Below are positions 34,299-43,608 of a DNA stretch of 64,000 nucleotides, piece after piece. Within the stretch, counting starts at the first letter, position 1. Every line of letters starts with the position of its first letter. This DNA is from Pontibacter burrus (GTDB lineage Bacteria > Bacteroidota > Bacteroidia > Cytophagales > Hymenobacteraceae). Location of the stretch: positions 1-64,000 of the forward strand of contig NZ_JAAGWD010000002.1 of assembly GCF_010686685.1 (NCBI RefSeq). The letters run 5' to 3'. Made by a program: the position numbers and the translations under genes. The notes below the pieces were generated by a model that searched no databases, had not been told where the DNA came from, and saw only the letters and a list, made by a program, of their open reading frames with translations.

Positions 34299-35693
34299 TT
34301 ATACTTCATACCCCAAGATACGTAACATTGCCTCACTTGTTTGCTCCGGCGCAAATTGCCAGGTCTTAAGTTCACCGTTTTCGTCTCTGTCTACCAGAAT
34401 ATGCTGTGGCGACGGAATCAGGCAGTGCTTAATGCCACCGTAGCCACTTAGTTGTTCCTGGTAAGCGCCTGTATGGAAGAAGCCAATATAAAGTGGCTGT
34501 TCCTTAGGCATTTTAGGTAAAAATACCTGGAACGAGTGCATTTCCGAGTTATAGTAGTCCTGGCTGTCGCAGGTCATGCCGCCCAATTGTATCCTGCGGT
34601 ATTCCTTGTCCCAGTGGTTAATGGCAAGCAGTGGCCAGCGCTGGTTCAGGGCCCATGCGTCCGGCAGGTTCGTGATAAACGAGCCATCGATCATGTACCA
34701 AAGCTCCTTGTCGTTCTGCAGCTTTTCATCCAGTATAGAGTAGATGTTGGCAGCACTTTCGCCTACTGTAAAAATACCAAATTCGGTAAAGATGTTTGGC
34801 TCCGGCACACCTTCTTCCGTACAAATTCGCTTAATGGTACGCAGAATCTCTTCGGTCATGTAACGGTAGTCGTACTCTACCTGAATAGACGTCTTGATCG
34901 GGAAGCCACCACCAATATCAATGGTATCCAGCTCCGGGCATACTTTCTTCAGTTCGCAGTACTTGCGCACAAAACGGCTAAGCTCCGACCAGTAGTAAGA
35001 AGTATCTTTTATACCGGTGTTTATAAAGTAGTGCAGCATCTTCAGCTCAAACTTGTCGTCCGGCTTTATCTGTTGCTCATACAGGTCTATCACATCGTTG
35101 TAGCGCACACCCAAACGCGAGGTATAGAACTCGAACTTCGGTTCCTCGTCTGAGGCCAGGCGTATGCCTACTTTGGTTTTCACTTTCACGTGCTCCTTGT
35201 AGTAGTCTATCTCGCCCAGGTGGTCCAGTATCGGCATGCAATTCACGAAGCCTTCGTTAATCAGCTCCGAGATCCAGTGGCGGTAGCGCTCACGTTTAAA
35301 ACCATTGCATACAATATACGTGTTCTTATTTATCTTGCCTTTGTTGTACAGCGCACGTACAATCTGCATATCATACCCCGACGACGTTTCGATGTGGATG
35401 TCGTTTTTCAGGGCTTCTTCCAGCACAAAAGAGAAGTGCGAAGCTTTGGTGCAGTAGCAATAAGTATAGGTGCCGTTATAGTCCAGTTTTTCGATACTTT
35501 CGTTAAACAGCCTCTTGGCCTTTTGTATCTGCGAACTTATCTTTGGCAGGTATGTTAATTTAAGTGGGGTGCCGTACTGTTTGATGATATCCATTAGTGG
35601 GATACCATTAAAAAGTAACTCATTGTTCTCCACCTGAAACTCGTCTGTCGGGAAGTCGAAGGTCTGGTGGATGAGGTCGGTATATTTATCCAT
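34299..35693 (-). CDS. speA: PLP-dependent decarboxylase, probably arginine decarboxylase
   Basis: A 464-residue fold III PLP enzyme. The Schiff-base lysine is Lys83 in CYCTKASHF, the phosphate-binding loop is DIGGGFP, and the second-subunit motif is LGGMTCDSQDYY, with the active-site cysteine. The family is arginine/diaminopimelate decarboxylase. The short length fits the compact arginine decarboxylases annotated in Bacteroidota rather than the larger proteobacterial SpeA of about 630 residues. Arginase and argS lie divergently next door, which supports arginine as substrate. The product would be agmatine for polyamine synthesis. Confidence 0.82.
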   Translation of the reverse strand: MDKYTDLIHQTFDFPTDEFQVENNELLFNGIPLMDIIKQYGTPLKLTYLPKISSQIQKAKRLFNESIEKLDYNGTYTYCYCTKASHFSFVLEEALKNDIHIETSSGYDMQIVRALYNKGKINKNTYIVCNGFKRERYRHWISELINEGFVNCMPILDHLGEIDYYKEHVKVKTKVGIRLASDEEPKFEFYTSRLGVRYNDVIDLYEQQIKPDDKFELKMLHYFINTGIKDTSYYWSELSRFVRKYCELKKVCPELDTIDIGGGFPIKTSIQVEYDYRYMTEEILRTIKRICTEEGVPEPNIFTEFGIFTVGESAANIYSILDEKLQNDKELWYMIDGSFITNLPDAWALNQRWPLLAINHWDKEYRRIQLGGMTCDSQDYYNSEMHSFQVFLPKMPKEQPLYIGFFHTGAYQEQLSGYGGIKHCLIPSPQHILVDRDENGELKTWQFAPEQTSEAMLRILGYEV

Positions 35694-35771
35694 TATAGAA
35701 TGTGGTAGTATAAGAAAATATGCAATATTGATCGTTATTTACCATCTTTGCAATAAGTTTGTTCAAAAACT

Positions 35772-36743
35772 ATGAAAAAAGTGAAACTGATAGAGGTGAG
35801 GTCGGAGTTGGGAGCCGGTACACGTGGCGCCAGCATGGGAATTGATGCGCTTCGGGTGGCCGGCTGGGACAAAGGATCTGACTACTTCAGACGTTTCAAT
35901 TCAGTTTCTGTTCCGGACCTGAACTATACACTTTTCGACAAAGACCTGTTCCCGAATGCGCACCACATCGACAGCATTCTTGCCGTTCATAAAAACGTAG
36001 CAAACACAGTAGAACAAACTATAGCCATGGATATGTTTCCGTTGGTGCTCTCCGGAGATCACTCCAACGCCCACGGAACTATAGCCGGTATAAAAGCGGC
36101 TTACCCCGATAAAACCCTGGGTGTGATCTGGATCGATGCCCATGCCGATATCCATTCGCCGTACACCTCGCCATCAGGTAACGTGCACGGTATGCCAGTG
36201 GCTGCCGCGCTGAATATCGATAACCTGGAGCGCCAGATAAACGACCCTGCTCCGGAAACGATCTTTTTCTGGAATTCACTGAAAAAACTGGGAATTGATG
36301 GTCCGAAACTGGAGCCAAAGCACCTGGTGTACATTGTAGTACGCGATACCGAAGAGCCGGAAGATTATTTGCTGGCCAAACATGGCATCCGGAATTTTAC
36401 CTATGCCGAGTTAAATGAAAGGGGCGTAGCGCAGATAGTAGCAGATGCCCTGGAACTCCTGCAGGACTGCGATATTATTTATGTGTCGTTTGATGTAGAC
36501 AGCTTGGATTCTAAATTTTCGAAAGGAACAGGCACGCCGGTAGAAGTTGGTTTAACTGTAGAACAGGCCAAAGAGCTGAACTACCTTTTGCTGCAGGACC
36601 CGCGTATAGTGTGCTACGAAATGACCGAGATCAACCCAACCTTAGACACCGAAAACACCATGGCCGAGAATGCTTTCGATATTCTGGAAGCTGCAACCGA
36701 AGCCATCTTACACCGAGAATCTAAAAGTACAGCCATATATTAA
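35772..36743 (+). CDS. arginase / ureohydrolase family enzyme
   Basis: A 323-residue ureohydrolase. Manganese-binding motifs are intact: SGDHSNAHGTIAG, IWIDAHADIHSP and YVSFDVDSLD. The N-terminus KKVKLIEVRSELGAGTRGAS is typical of the Bacteroidota arginase branch. It would hydrolyse arginine to ornithine and urea; agmatine cannot be excluded from motifs alone, and agmatine would fit the divergent decarboxylase equally well. The stop codon overlaps the argS ATG by one base. Confidence 0.85.
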   Translation: MKKVKLIEVRSELGAGTRGASMGIDALRVAGWDKGSDYFRRFNSVSVPDLNYTLFDKDLFPNAHHIDSILAVHKNVANTVEQTIAMDMFPLVLSGDHSNAHGTIAGIKAAYPDKTLGVIWIDAHADIHSPYTSPSGNVHGMPVAAALNIDNLERQINDPAPETIFFWNSLKKLGIDGPKLEPKHLVYIVVRDTEEPEDYLLAKHGIRNFTYAELNERGVAQIVADALELLQDCDIIYVSFDVDSLDSKFSKGTGTPVEVGLTVEQAKELNYLLLQDPRIVCYEMTEINPTLDTENTMAENAFDILEAATEAILHRESKSTAIY

Positions 36744-38533
36744 TGCAACTCCAAGCTACTATTGCCCAAAGCATAAGTCAGGCGCTTCAGGCGCTTTTTA
36801 ACATTTCAGCAGACGCCAACCAAATTGCCCTGCAGCCAACCCGTAAGGAATTTGCCGGCTCTTTTACCTTCGTAACTTTCCCCTACACCAAGCAGGCTGG
36901 CAAAGGCCCTGAGCAGATAGGCCAGGCACTAGGCGAGTACCTGAAAGAGCATGCTGCGGAGATAAAAGGTTTTAACGTAGTGAAAGGCTTCCTGAACCTG
37001 GAAGTTGAGCAAACAGAGTGGCTGCGTCTGTTCCGCGACCTGATGCAGAACGGCAAATATGGTTATGGCGACAACAGTGGCAAGAAAGTGATGGTAGAGT
37101 ATTCGTCGCCAAACACAAACAAGCCGCTGCACCTGGGCCACTTGCGCAATAACTTTTTAGGATACGCGGTAGCCGAGATCCTGAAAGCCAATGGCCACGA
37201 GGTAATGAAAACCAACCTGGTGAACGACCGTGGCATCCACATCTGTAAATCGATGCTGGCCTACCAGAAATTTGGTAACGGCGAAACACCGCAGAGCAGT
37301 AACATAAAAGGCGACCACCTGGCCGGTAAATATTACGTGCAGTTCGATAAAGCTTACAAAGAGCAGATCGACGAGCTGGTAGCCGGTGGCATGGACAAAG
37401 AAGAAGCTAAAAAGAAAGCTCCTTTGATGCTGGAAGCCCAGGAAATGCTGCGCAAGTGGGAGGAAGGAGACACAACAGTAGTAGACCTGTGGAAGCAGAT
37501 GAACGGCTGGGTGTACGAGGGCTTTGATGCTACTTACAAGAATATCGGCGTTAATTTTGATAAATTCTACTACGAGTCGGAAACCTACATGCTGGGCAAA
37601 GAACGTGTGGAAGAAGGCCTGGAGAAAGGCGTGTTCTTTAAAAAACCAGATGGCTCTGTGTGGGTTGACCTGACAGACGAAGGCCTGGATGAGAAACTGC
37701 TTTTGAGAGCTGACGGAACATCAGTTTACATTACCCAGGACATGGGCACTGCTGAGCTGAAGTACAACGATTTCCCATACGACCAGTCTATTTACGTAGT
37801 AGCTGACGAGCAGAATTACCACTTCCAGGTACTGAAAGCAGTGCTGAAGAAGCTGGGTAAACCATACGCTGAAGGCATTTATCACTTGTCCTACGGTATG
37901 GTGGACCTGCCTTCCGGTAAAATGAAATCAAGAGAAGGTACAGTCGTGGATGCCGACGAACTGGTGCAGGAAATGATCGACACCGCACGTCAGCAAACAG
38001 AAGAGCTTGGTAAGATAGAAGGCTTTACACCAGAGCAGGCAAAAGAACTATACCATACACTTGCTATGGGTGCGCTGAAGTACTTCCTGCTGAAAGTTGA
38101 CCCTAAAAAACGTATGCTGTTCAACCCGCAGGAGTCTATTGACTTCCGTGGTAATACAGGCCCGTTTATCCAGTACACGCATGCCCGTATCGCGGCTATA
38201 CTTCGCAAAGCTTCTGAAATGGGGTTGAACGTGGATGTAACTGCATTTGATAACGTGACCACCATGCACGAAGCGGAGCAGGAAGTGATCACGCAGCTGG
38301 TAAACTATAGTTCTGTGGTTGAAGAGGCAGGGAGATTGTACGCGCCATCTGTTATCGCGAATTATGCCTATGAGCTGGCCAAAGCCTACAACCGTTTCTA
38401 CCAGGAGATTTCGATCTTCAACGAAACCGATGAGCAAGCTCGTAATTTCCGTATCGCGTTGTCAGCCATGGTAGCCCGTTTCGTGCGCGAGAGCATGGGT
38501 CTATTAGGTATTGCCGTGCCGGAGCGTATGTAG
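36743..38533 (+). CDS. argS: arginyl-tRNA synthetase
   Basis: A 596-residue class I synthetase. The HIGH-like motif is KPLHLGHLRNN in the segment EYSSPNTNKP, and the KMSKS-like loop is GKMKSREGTVV. The N-terminal Arg-specific domain and C-terminal DALR anticodon-binding helices (NYAYELAKAYNRFYQ) are present. It charges tRNA-Arg. Coupling by a one-base overlap to arginase places arginine use and arginine charging on one transcript. Confidence 0.96.
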   Translation: MQLQATIAQSISQALQALFNISADANQIALQPTRKEFAGSFTFVTFPYTKQAGKGPEQIGQALGEYLKEHAAEIKGFNVVKGFLNLEVEQTEWLRLFRDLMQNGKYGYGDNSGKKVMVEYSSPNTNKPLHLGHLRNNFLGYAVAEILKANGHEVMKTNLVNDRGIHICKSMLAYQKFGNGETPQSSNIKGDHLAGKYYVQFDKAYKEQIDELVAGGMDKEEAKKKAPLMLEAQEMLRKWEEGDTTVVDLWKQMNGWVYEGFDATYKNIGVNFDKFYYESETYMLGKERVEEGLEKGVFFKKPDGSVWVDLTDEGLDEKLLLRADGTSVYITQDMGTAELKYNDFPYDQSIYVVADEQNYHFQVLKAVLKKLGKPYAEGIYHLSYGMVDLPSGKMKSREGTVVDADELVQEMIDTARQQTEELGKIEGFTPEQAKELYHTLAMGALKYFLLKVDPKKRMLFNPQESIDFRGNTGPFIQYTHARIAAILRKASEMGLNVDVTAFDNVTTMHEAEQEVITQLVNYSSVVEEAGRLYAPSVIANYAYELAKAYNRFYQEISIFNETDEQARNFRIALSAMVARFVRESMGLLGIAVPERM

Positions 38534-38535
38534 GT

Positions 38536-38569
38536 TGTCTGAATCAGGATTTTAGGATTGACAGGATTG
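38536..38569 (+). repeat. dispersed CAGGATT-type repeat
   Basis: TGTCTGAATCAGGATTTTAG followed by GATTGACAGGATT. Related copies are at 46469-46494 (TGTCTGAATCAGGATTTACA) and a shorter one at 53412-53426 (TGTCCGAATCAGGAT). All are intergenic. Confidence 0.7.
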
Positions 38570-38637
38570 TGTTTGTTGGAATTGTCTGCCATAGTTTGCA
38601 ACTATAGAACTATAGTTCAACTATAGCTATAGCTAGA

Positions 38638-38661
38638 AAGTCCCCCTTTGAAGGGGGACTT
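38638..38661 (+). terminator. 11-bp palindromic hairpin after argS
   Basis: AAGTCCCCCTT-TG-AAGGGGGACTT, a near-perfect palindrome followed by CTTTG. A shorter version of the same core (CCCCCTTCAAAGGGGG) occurs at 46569-46584, so this is also a dispersed repeat. It is preceded by a chain of four CTATAG palindromes (38600-38634). Confidence 0.6.
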
Positions 38662-38760
38662 CTTTGCTGAAGTAATTAAAAAATATCTTTAGGTACTGAT
38701 CAAACAAATAATATTAACTGCAGGTTATCAACTGGATTTGAACTTCAACTATAAAACTAT

Positions 38761-39357
38761 ATGAAAAAGCTTGTTAAACTTTTGGCGCTGGTGCCGGTAT
38801 TAAGTATGATGTTGTCCTGTTCAGGAAACAGCAATACAGCTACTGCTAACAACTCAACCGATAAAACTATGGCATCAGAAACACAGACACAACAAGGCTT
38901 CTACGACTTTAAACTAAAGTCCCTGGATGGTAAGGATGTAAATCTTGCGGATTATAAAGGCAAAAAAGTGCTGCTGGTAAACACAGCATCAGAGTGTGGT
39001 TATACGCCGCAATACGCCGACCTGGAGCAGCTACACGATAAGCACGGCGACAAAGTAGTAATACTTGGTTTCCCGGCGAATAACTTTGGCGGACAGGAGC
39101 CAGGCTCTAACGAAGAGATCGCACAATTTTGCCAGAAAAACTATGGCGTAAGCTTCCAGATGATGGAGAAAATCTCAGTAAAAGGCGATGATCAGCATCC
39201 GTTATACACCTGGCTGGCGCAAAACGCGCCTAACAACGAAGAACCAAGCTGGAATTTCTGCAAATACCTTATAAACGAGCAGGGCGAAGTGGTGGCGTTT
39301 TTCCCGTCTAAAGTAAAACCGATGGGCGAGGAGATCATTACAGCGATTAATCAGTAA
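38761..39357 (+). CDS. glutathione peroxidase family lipoprotein
   Basis: A 198-residue thioredoxin-fold peroxidase with lipobox MMLSC (Cys20) and a 25-residue linker before the enzyme domain. Motifs: NTASECGYTPQYADLEQL with the peroxidatic cysteine, GFPANNFGGQEPG, and WNFCKYLI. It contains cysteine rather than selenocysteine; bacterial members usually use thioredoxin or a similar donor to reduce lipid or hydrogen peroxide. The lipid anchor puts it at the cell envelope. Confidence 0.9.
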   Translation: MKKLVKLLALVPVLSMMLSCSGNSNTATANNSTDKTMASETQTQQGFYDFKLKSLDGKDVNLADYKGKKVLLVNTASECGYTPQYADLEQLHDKHGDKVVILGFPANNFGGQEPGSNEEIAQFCQKNYGVSFQMMEKISVKGDDQHPLYTWLAQNAPNNEEPSWNFCKYLINEQGEVVAFFPSKVKPMGEEIITAINQ

Positions 39358-39393
39358 AGTAACTATAGTTGCGACGGTAACTAATACATTAAT

Positions 39394-40326
39394 TTGAATA
39401 CAACAGAACATACTTCCCGAAATCCAGGCCTGGTAAAGGTCTGGATTTCTGCTTTTAGGCCACGTACCTTGCCACTAGCGCTCAGCTGCATTGGTATGGG
39501 CGGTTTTATGGCCGCTGCTAATGGTGTTTTTAACGGAGCTATAGTTGCGCTTTGCGTCCTTACCACACTCTTCCTACAAATACTATCCAACCTGGCCAAC
39601 GACTACGGCGACTCCAAACACGGGGCAGATAGTGTTCACCGCGAAGGGCCGTCAAGAGCAGTGCAGGCAGGACATATTACGGCGGAGCATATGAAGAAAG
39701 GAATGATCGTGTTCAGTCTGCTGTCGCTGGTATCGGGATTGGCGCTGCTTTGGGTGGCTTTTGGAAGTGAAGGGATGCTGCTGGCACTGTTGTTTTTAGG
39801 TTTAGGTCTGGCGTCTATCTGGGCCGCAATTAACTATACAGCTGGCTCTAACCCGTATGGTTATGCTGGCCTGGGCGATGTGTTTGTATTCATCTTTTTC
39901 GGGTTGGTAGGTGTGCTGGGCACGTATTTTTTGCAGGCGCAAACTATGGAAACTATCGTTATCCTTCCGGCTATAGTTTGTGGCTTCTTTGCTACGGCAG
40001 TACTCAACGTGAACAACATCCGCGATATTAACTCTGATGTGCTGGCAGGCAAATATTCTATTCCGGTCAGGCTAGGACCAAAGCGGGCACGCGTTTACCA
40101 TGTGTTCTTGCTGACGGCTGGCCCACTCAGCGCATTTGCCTATGTGGCGCTTAACTTCTATAGTTGGTGGCAGTTGCTGTTTATAGTGGCGCTGCCGCTT
40201 GTTATAGTGAATGGTGTAAACGTGTGGCGCAAGCAGACATCCAAAGAACTCGACCCTTATTTAAAGCAGATGGCGATTACTACGTTGCTGTTTGTGCTGC
40301 TTTTCGGGATAGGGCAGGTGTTGTAG
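39394..40326 (+). CDS. menA: 1,4-dihydroxy-2-naphthoate polyprenyltransferase
   Basis: A 310-residue UbiA-family prenyltransferase with about eight or nine helices. The first aspartate motif is LANDYGDSKHGAD, and the second is NNIRDINSDVLAGKYSIPVR. This pattern is that of MenA, which attaches the polyprenyl tail in menaquinone synthesis. The start is a TTG at 39394, chosen because it places the helical domain correctly and no ATG lies before FRPRTLPLAL. Confidence 0.92.
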   Translation: MNTTEHTSRNPGLVKVWISAFRPRTLPLALSCIGMGGFMAAANGVFNGAIVALCVLTTLFLQILSNLANDYGDSKHGADSVHREGPSRAVQAGHITAEHMKKGMIVFSLLSLVSGLALLWVAFGSEGMLLALLFLGLGLASIWAAINYTAGSNPYGYAGLGDVFVFIFFGLVGVLGTYFLQAQTMETIVILPAIVCGFFATAVLNVNNIRDINSDVLAGKYSIPVRLGPKRARVYHVFLLTAGPLSAFAYVALNFYSWWQLLFIVALPLVIVNGVNVWRKQTSKELDPYLKQMAITTLLFVLLFGIGQVL

Positions 40327-40346
40327 AAAATATAGTTGAAGAAAGA

Positions 40347-40382
40347 AAAAGCCCCTGTAACATTGTAGTTGCAGGGGCTTTT
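40347..40382. terminator. bidirectional terminator between menA and the acetyltransferase
   Basis: AAAAGCCCCTG (40347-40357) pairs with CAGGGGCTTTT (40372-40382). The right arm runs on into TTATAGTT, the half-site seen in other hairpins here; the left arm lacks it. Confidence 0.85.
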
Positions 40383-40411
40383 ATAGTTAATGTGGCCGAT
40401 GTTGCAGTAGC

Positions 40412-40942
40412 TTATTCAAAGAATTCCTTCGGATATTCAACCGTTCCGGTTACTCCATTCAACGCATTTTCAGCTAGCGGAAGAATCATGCAGTTCTCTT
40501 TCGGAGCATCAAAAGGCAGATTAATGTTATATCTCCCTGTCAGCTCGTAGCCAAATCTGGGATAATAGTTTTCGTGGCCTAACAGCACGATAGAACTATA
40601 GCTTAGCGCTTTTGCAATGCTGTGAGCTTCCCGGATCAGTTGCGAACCAATTCCTTTCCCCTGAAATTCTGGTTTTACAGAAACCGGTGCCAGCGCCAAC
40701 GACGGAAACCTGTTCTCTCCGTTTACAATCGAAATCCGGGTCAGTAAAATATGACCAACGATAGCATCATCAACTACTGCAACAAGTGACAGTTCAGGTA
40801 TAAAAGCATCAGATTTTCTCAGGCGTTCAACCAGAAGGTGTTCCCGGTGATCAGAATATTCTTCGTCTCTGAATGCTTCTTCAATTACCTCAGAAACGGC
40901 TGTGTAATCTTTAGGCTCTTCCTGCCTGATCGTGATTTTCAT
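40412..40942 (-). CDS. GNAT-family N-acetyltransferase (YhbS-like)
   Basis: A 176-residue GNAT protein. The acetyl-CoA site is visible as VSVKPEFQGKGIGSQLIREA (motif A, Q/RxxGxG/A). The earlier VGHILLTRISI and the later LLGHENYYPRFGYE fit the YhbS subgroup. It transfers an acetyl group to an unknown amine. It stands alone, convergent with menA. Confidence 0.88.
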   Translation of the reverse strand: MKITIRQEEPKDYTAVSEVIEEAFRDEEYSDHREHLLVERLRKSDAFIPELSLVAVVDDAIVGHILLTRISIVNGENRFPSLALAPVSVKPEFQGKGIGSQLIREAHSIAKALSYSSIVLLGHENYYPRFGYELTGRYNINLPFDAPKENCMILPLAENALNGVTGTVEYPKEFFE

Positions 40943-40995
40943 AGTTGATTAATTGCGCAGCGCACTGTTGAATAACTCTGGGTAGTTGTACGGAA

Positions 40996-42660
40996 TTATT
41001 TGCCCAATTCTATAAACTCAATCGCTCTTTCCAGAATCTCGTCTTTGCCGTCCCGGATGCCTGCTATAGTTGGTTTCACTTCTATATCCGGTACTATGCC
41101 AATACGTTGGGTTTCGCGGCCATCGGGGTAGTACACACCCAAACCCGACATGCTGGCCCGGAATCCGCCGGGGAAGTAAATATAGGTAACGTTGCCATCG
41201 GCGCCGGCGGTCTGGCTTCCGATAACAGTCGCATTAGGTGCTAATTGAAAGATCATTGTTCCGAACTCGCCCGCGCTCATGGTGCCCTCATTAATTAGAA
41301 TTATAACTTTGCCTTTGTAATGATTTTTGTTGTTGCGTTTGCCGTAATGCTGGATTGAAGTCCGGAAAACGCCCGGATATTTCAGGTCAGGGTAAGGCAT
41401 CACAGCACTGGCATTTACATCTGCTAAAAGCTGTTTCGATAATGCGCTTAGCGTCGGTTTCGGATATTCGCGCATGTCCACGATCAGGGCTTTCGTGTTT
41501 TTCAGGTCCTTCATCGCGGGCTTAACTTCCTTTCTCTCGAGCTTGCCCATCTGCAGGTAGCCAATTCCGGGAGTCAGCATTTTCCAGTTGGGGCCAGCTA
41601 TAGTTTCGGACTGTGGGCCAAACCTGCTGAAGGCGTATCTTCGGATCTGCCGGTCGTGCTCTTTCCCATTTTTTTCTATAGTTATAATTACCGTTGGCTC
41701 ATCGCCATTCAGCAAATAATAACTGGCCCTGCTTGCCTTATAGTTATAGTTGGAGCCACTTATGTAAGGCAGCTTTTCTTCCAGCACTTCACTTACCGGT
41801 CGGCCATTTATTTTCGTGATCACATCGCCAATGTTCATGCTGTCTGCCTTTGCAAAGCCTTCGTTGTAAAAGCCTGATACCACCACTATACCGTCGATGA
41901 TCTTATACTTAAAAGGTGCAAAGAAACTGCCGAAATACTGGCGGGTATAGTCTGTAGTAAAGAAGTTGTGGCCGTCGTTGATGCTATTGCTGAGCTCTAA
42001 CATAGCCAGGTGATATTCCAGTGGGTTTGCTGCCTCCCGGAACTTCGGAAGCATAATGGTCAGCACACCGTCCCACGGCACATCAGTAGCATATTTGTAA
42101 GGAAAGAAATAGTTGATGATGTTCCAGTGGCGGAAGAGCCCTAGCAAACGATATTCTTCTGATGGAAGCGCTTCCAGGTGTTCGTACTTCTGCTCGGTAA
42201 ATTCTGCCTGGGTTTTGAATATCTTGTAAGGATACCGCACGTAGGCATTCTTGCCCTGGTTGCGGTTTTCTCTAATGTAGTGAAGGCGCTCACTCAGCTC
42301 CAGAGAAAGAGTTGTAGAATCGTAAATCCAGTCCAGTGTGAGGTTACGGGTATAGCTTTCCGGTATATCGTTCTTACAGCTTTTGCAGGCTTTTACAGGG
42401 CCCAGTTTATCCAGCCAGTTCAGGTATAATTGGTTTAGCTCCTGTTGGTTTTTAGTAGCTTTCACTTCCGCAATTTTCTGCATCAGTTCCGTATCCCAGT
42501 CCAGTTTTCCTTTTGCTACTTCGGGGTGGTAATACTTCAGAAATCCCCACACTTTGGCCAGGCTTTCCAGTTTCTGGTTTTCGGTGAGCGAAGGAGTAGT
42601 AGCAGCGCTTGTGTAAAACGCACAAAAGAGCAGCAGAGTGAGAAAGACTGATTGTTTCAT
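40996..42660 (-). CDS. S41 family peptidase with N-terminal domain
   Basis: A 554-residue exported protease of the C-terminal processing (tricorn core/Ctp-like) family. The ATG at 42660 gives signal peptide KQSVFLTLLLFCAFYTSAAT. An N-terminal region of about 200 residues includes a paired-cysteine loop (VKACKSC). A PDZ-like domain contains NIGDVITKINGRPVSEVLEE, and the peptidase core INEGTMSAGEFGTMIFQL carries the nucleophile serine. Target proteins are unknown. It lies just upstream of the acetyltransferase on the same strand, with a 53-base gap. Confidence 0.87.
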   Translation of the reverse strand: MKQSVFLTLLLFCAFYTSAATTPSLTENQKLESLAKVWGFLKYYHPEVAKGKLDWDTELMQKIAEVKATKNQQELNQLYLNWLDKLGPVKACKSCKNDIPESYTRNLTLDWIYDSTTLSLELSERLHYIRENRNQGKNAYVRYPYKIFKTQAEFTEQKYEHLEALPSEEYRLLGLFRHWNIINYFFPYKYATDVPWDGVLTIMLPKFREAANPLEYHLAMLELSNSINDGHNFFTTDYTRQYFGSFFAPFKYKIIDGIVVVSGFYNEGFAKADSMNIGDVITKINGRPVSEVLEEKLPYISGSNYNYKASRASYYLLNGDEPTVIITIEKNGKEHDRQIRRYAFSRFGPQSETIAGPNWKMLTPGIGYLQMGKLERKEVKPAMKDLKNTKALIVDMREYPKPTLSALSKQLLADVNASAVMPYPDLKYPGVFRTSIQHYGKRNNKNHYKGKVIILINEGTMSAGEFGTMIFQLAPNATVIGSQTAGADGNVTYIYFPGGFRASMSGLGVYYPDGRETQRIGIVPDIEVKPTIAGIRDGKDEILERAIEFIELGK

Positions 42661-42743
42661 AGCAAGTAAAGGCTGTTGTATATCAGACAAAACGTAATAT
42701 AGCGTTTGTTTAATATAAGCTTGCCTGAATTTATATAAAAACA

Positions 42744-42777
42744 AAACCCCGGATACTTTCTGAAGTGGCCGGGGTTT
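42744..42777 (-). terminator. terminator after the TPR protein gene
   Basis: Minus-strand AAACCCCGG and CCGGGGTTT with a 16-base loop, followed by TGTTTTT. It lies between the TPR gene and the S41 gene. Confidence 0.78.
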
Positions 42778-42800
42778 ATAGTTTATGCTTTTGCAATAGT

Positions 42801-43409
42801 TTACTTACAGAACTTCTTCAAATACTGGTCGGCTTCTCTTACACCCAGTTGTTTGGCTTTGGTCCAGTCGGCGCAGGCACCGGCTTTGTCGTTGAGGTTG
42901 TATTTGGGTGCGCCGCGGTTGTAATAAGCTTCTTCGTAGCGTGTGTGCAGGGTCAGTGCTTTGTCGTAGTCGGTAATGGCGCCACTATAGTCTTTCAGGG
43001 CGTAACGTACCAACCCGCGGTTGTTGTAGGCTTTGGCATCTTTCGGATCAAGCTCAATGCCTTTGTTATAGTCCAGCAGGGCGCTGCGGTAATCTTTCAG
43101 GTTATATTTAGATAGGCCACGGCTCAGGTAAGCATCCGTATACTTCGGATTGAGAGTTATGGCCTGTGTAAAATCTTCTATGGCACCACGGTAATCCTGC
43201 AGGCGGTCTTTGGCTACGCCACGGTTCGCGAAAGTTACGGCATGTTTGGGCTCCAGCTTCAGTACTTCGTTATAGTCCTTTATGGCATCGGCGTACTTGC
43301 CGGCTTTAAATTTCTCGTTGCCGCTTATAAAGTAATCTTTCGCCGATTTCTGAGCGAGGGCAGTAAACGAGATGAGGACAGTAAGTATAAAAGGTAAAAT
43401 TATTCTCAT
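42801..43409 (-). CDS. exported tetratricopeptide-repeat protein
   Basis: A 202-residue protein with signal peptide 1-19 (ending TALAQK). About five TPR units follow in register, for example DYFISGNEKFKAGKYADAIK, NEVLKLEPKHAVTFANRGVA and DYNKGIELDPKDAKAYNNRG. TPRs mediate protein-protein contacts; no enzymatic domain is present. The start is taken at the ATG at 43409. Confidence 0.88.
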   Translation of the reverse strand: MRIILPFILTVLISFTALAQKSAKDYFISGNEKFKAGKYADAIKDYNEVLKLEPKHAVTFANRGVAKDRLQDYRGAIEDFTQAITLNPKYTDAYLSRGLSKYNLKDYRSALLDYNKGIELDPKDAKAYNNRGLVRYALKDYSGAITDYDKALTLHTRYEEAYYNRGAPKYNLNDKAGACADWTKAKQLGVREADQYLKKFCK

Positions 43410-43554
43410 GCAATAGGGCAATAGGTTAAAAAATCAGCACAAAGAACAGCAGTAATAGCTTCTTTTAAAAGTAAATAGCCGTTTTTGTGCGTGTTTGCCG
43501 GCATCGTACAACGTGGTTCGGGCTAATGTGCCAAACTACACCCGTATAGTGGTT

Positions 43555-43584
43555 TTGCTAAGTAAGTATTTCCGATTAATTTTG
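43555..43584 (+). promoter_or_regulatory. lpdA promoter (TTG-N19-TAATTTTG)
   Basis: TTG at 43555-43557 and TAATTTTG at 43577-43584 are separated by 19 bases, which is the full Bacteroidota sigma-A consensus and spacing. It lies 24 bases before the lpdA ATG. This is the best complete promoter match in the window. Confidence 0.65.
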
Positions 43585-43608
43585 CTCATCATTTAATAAA
43601 GAGAAACT

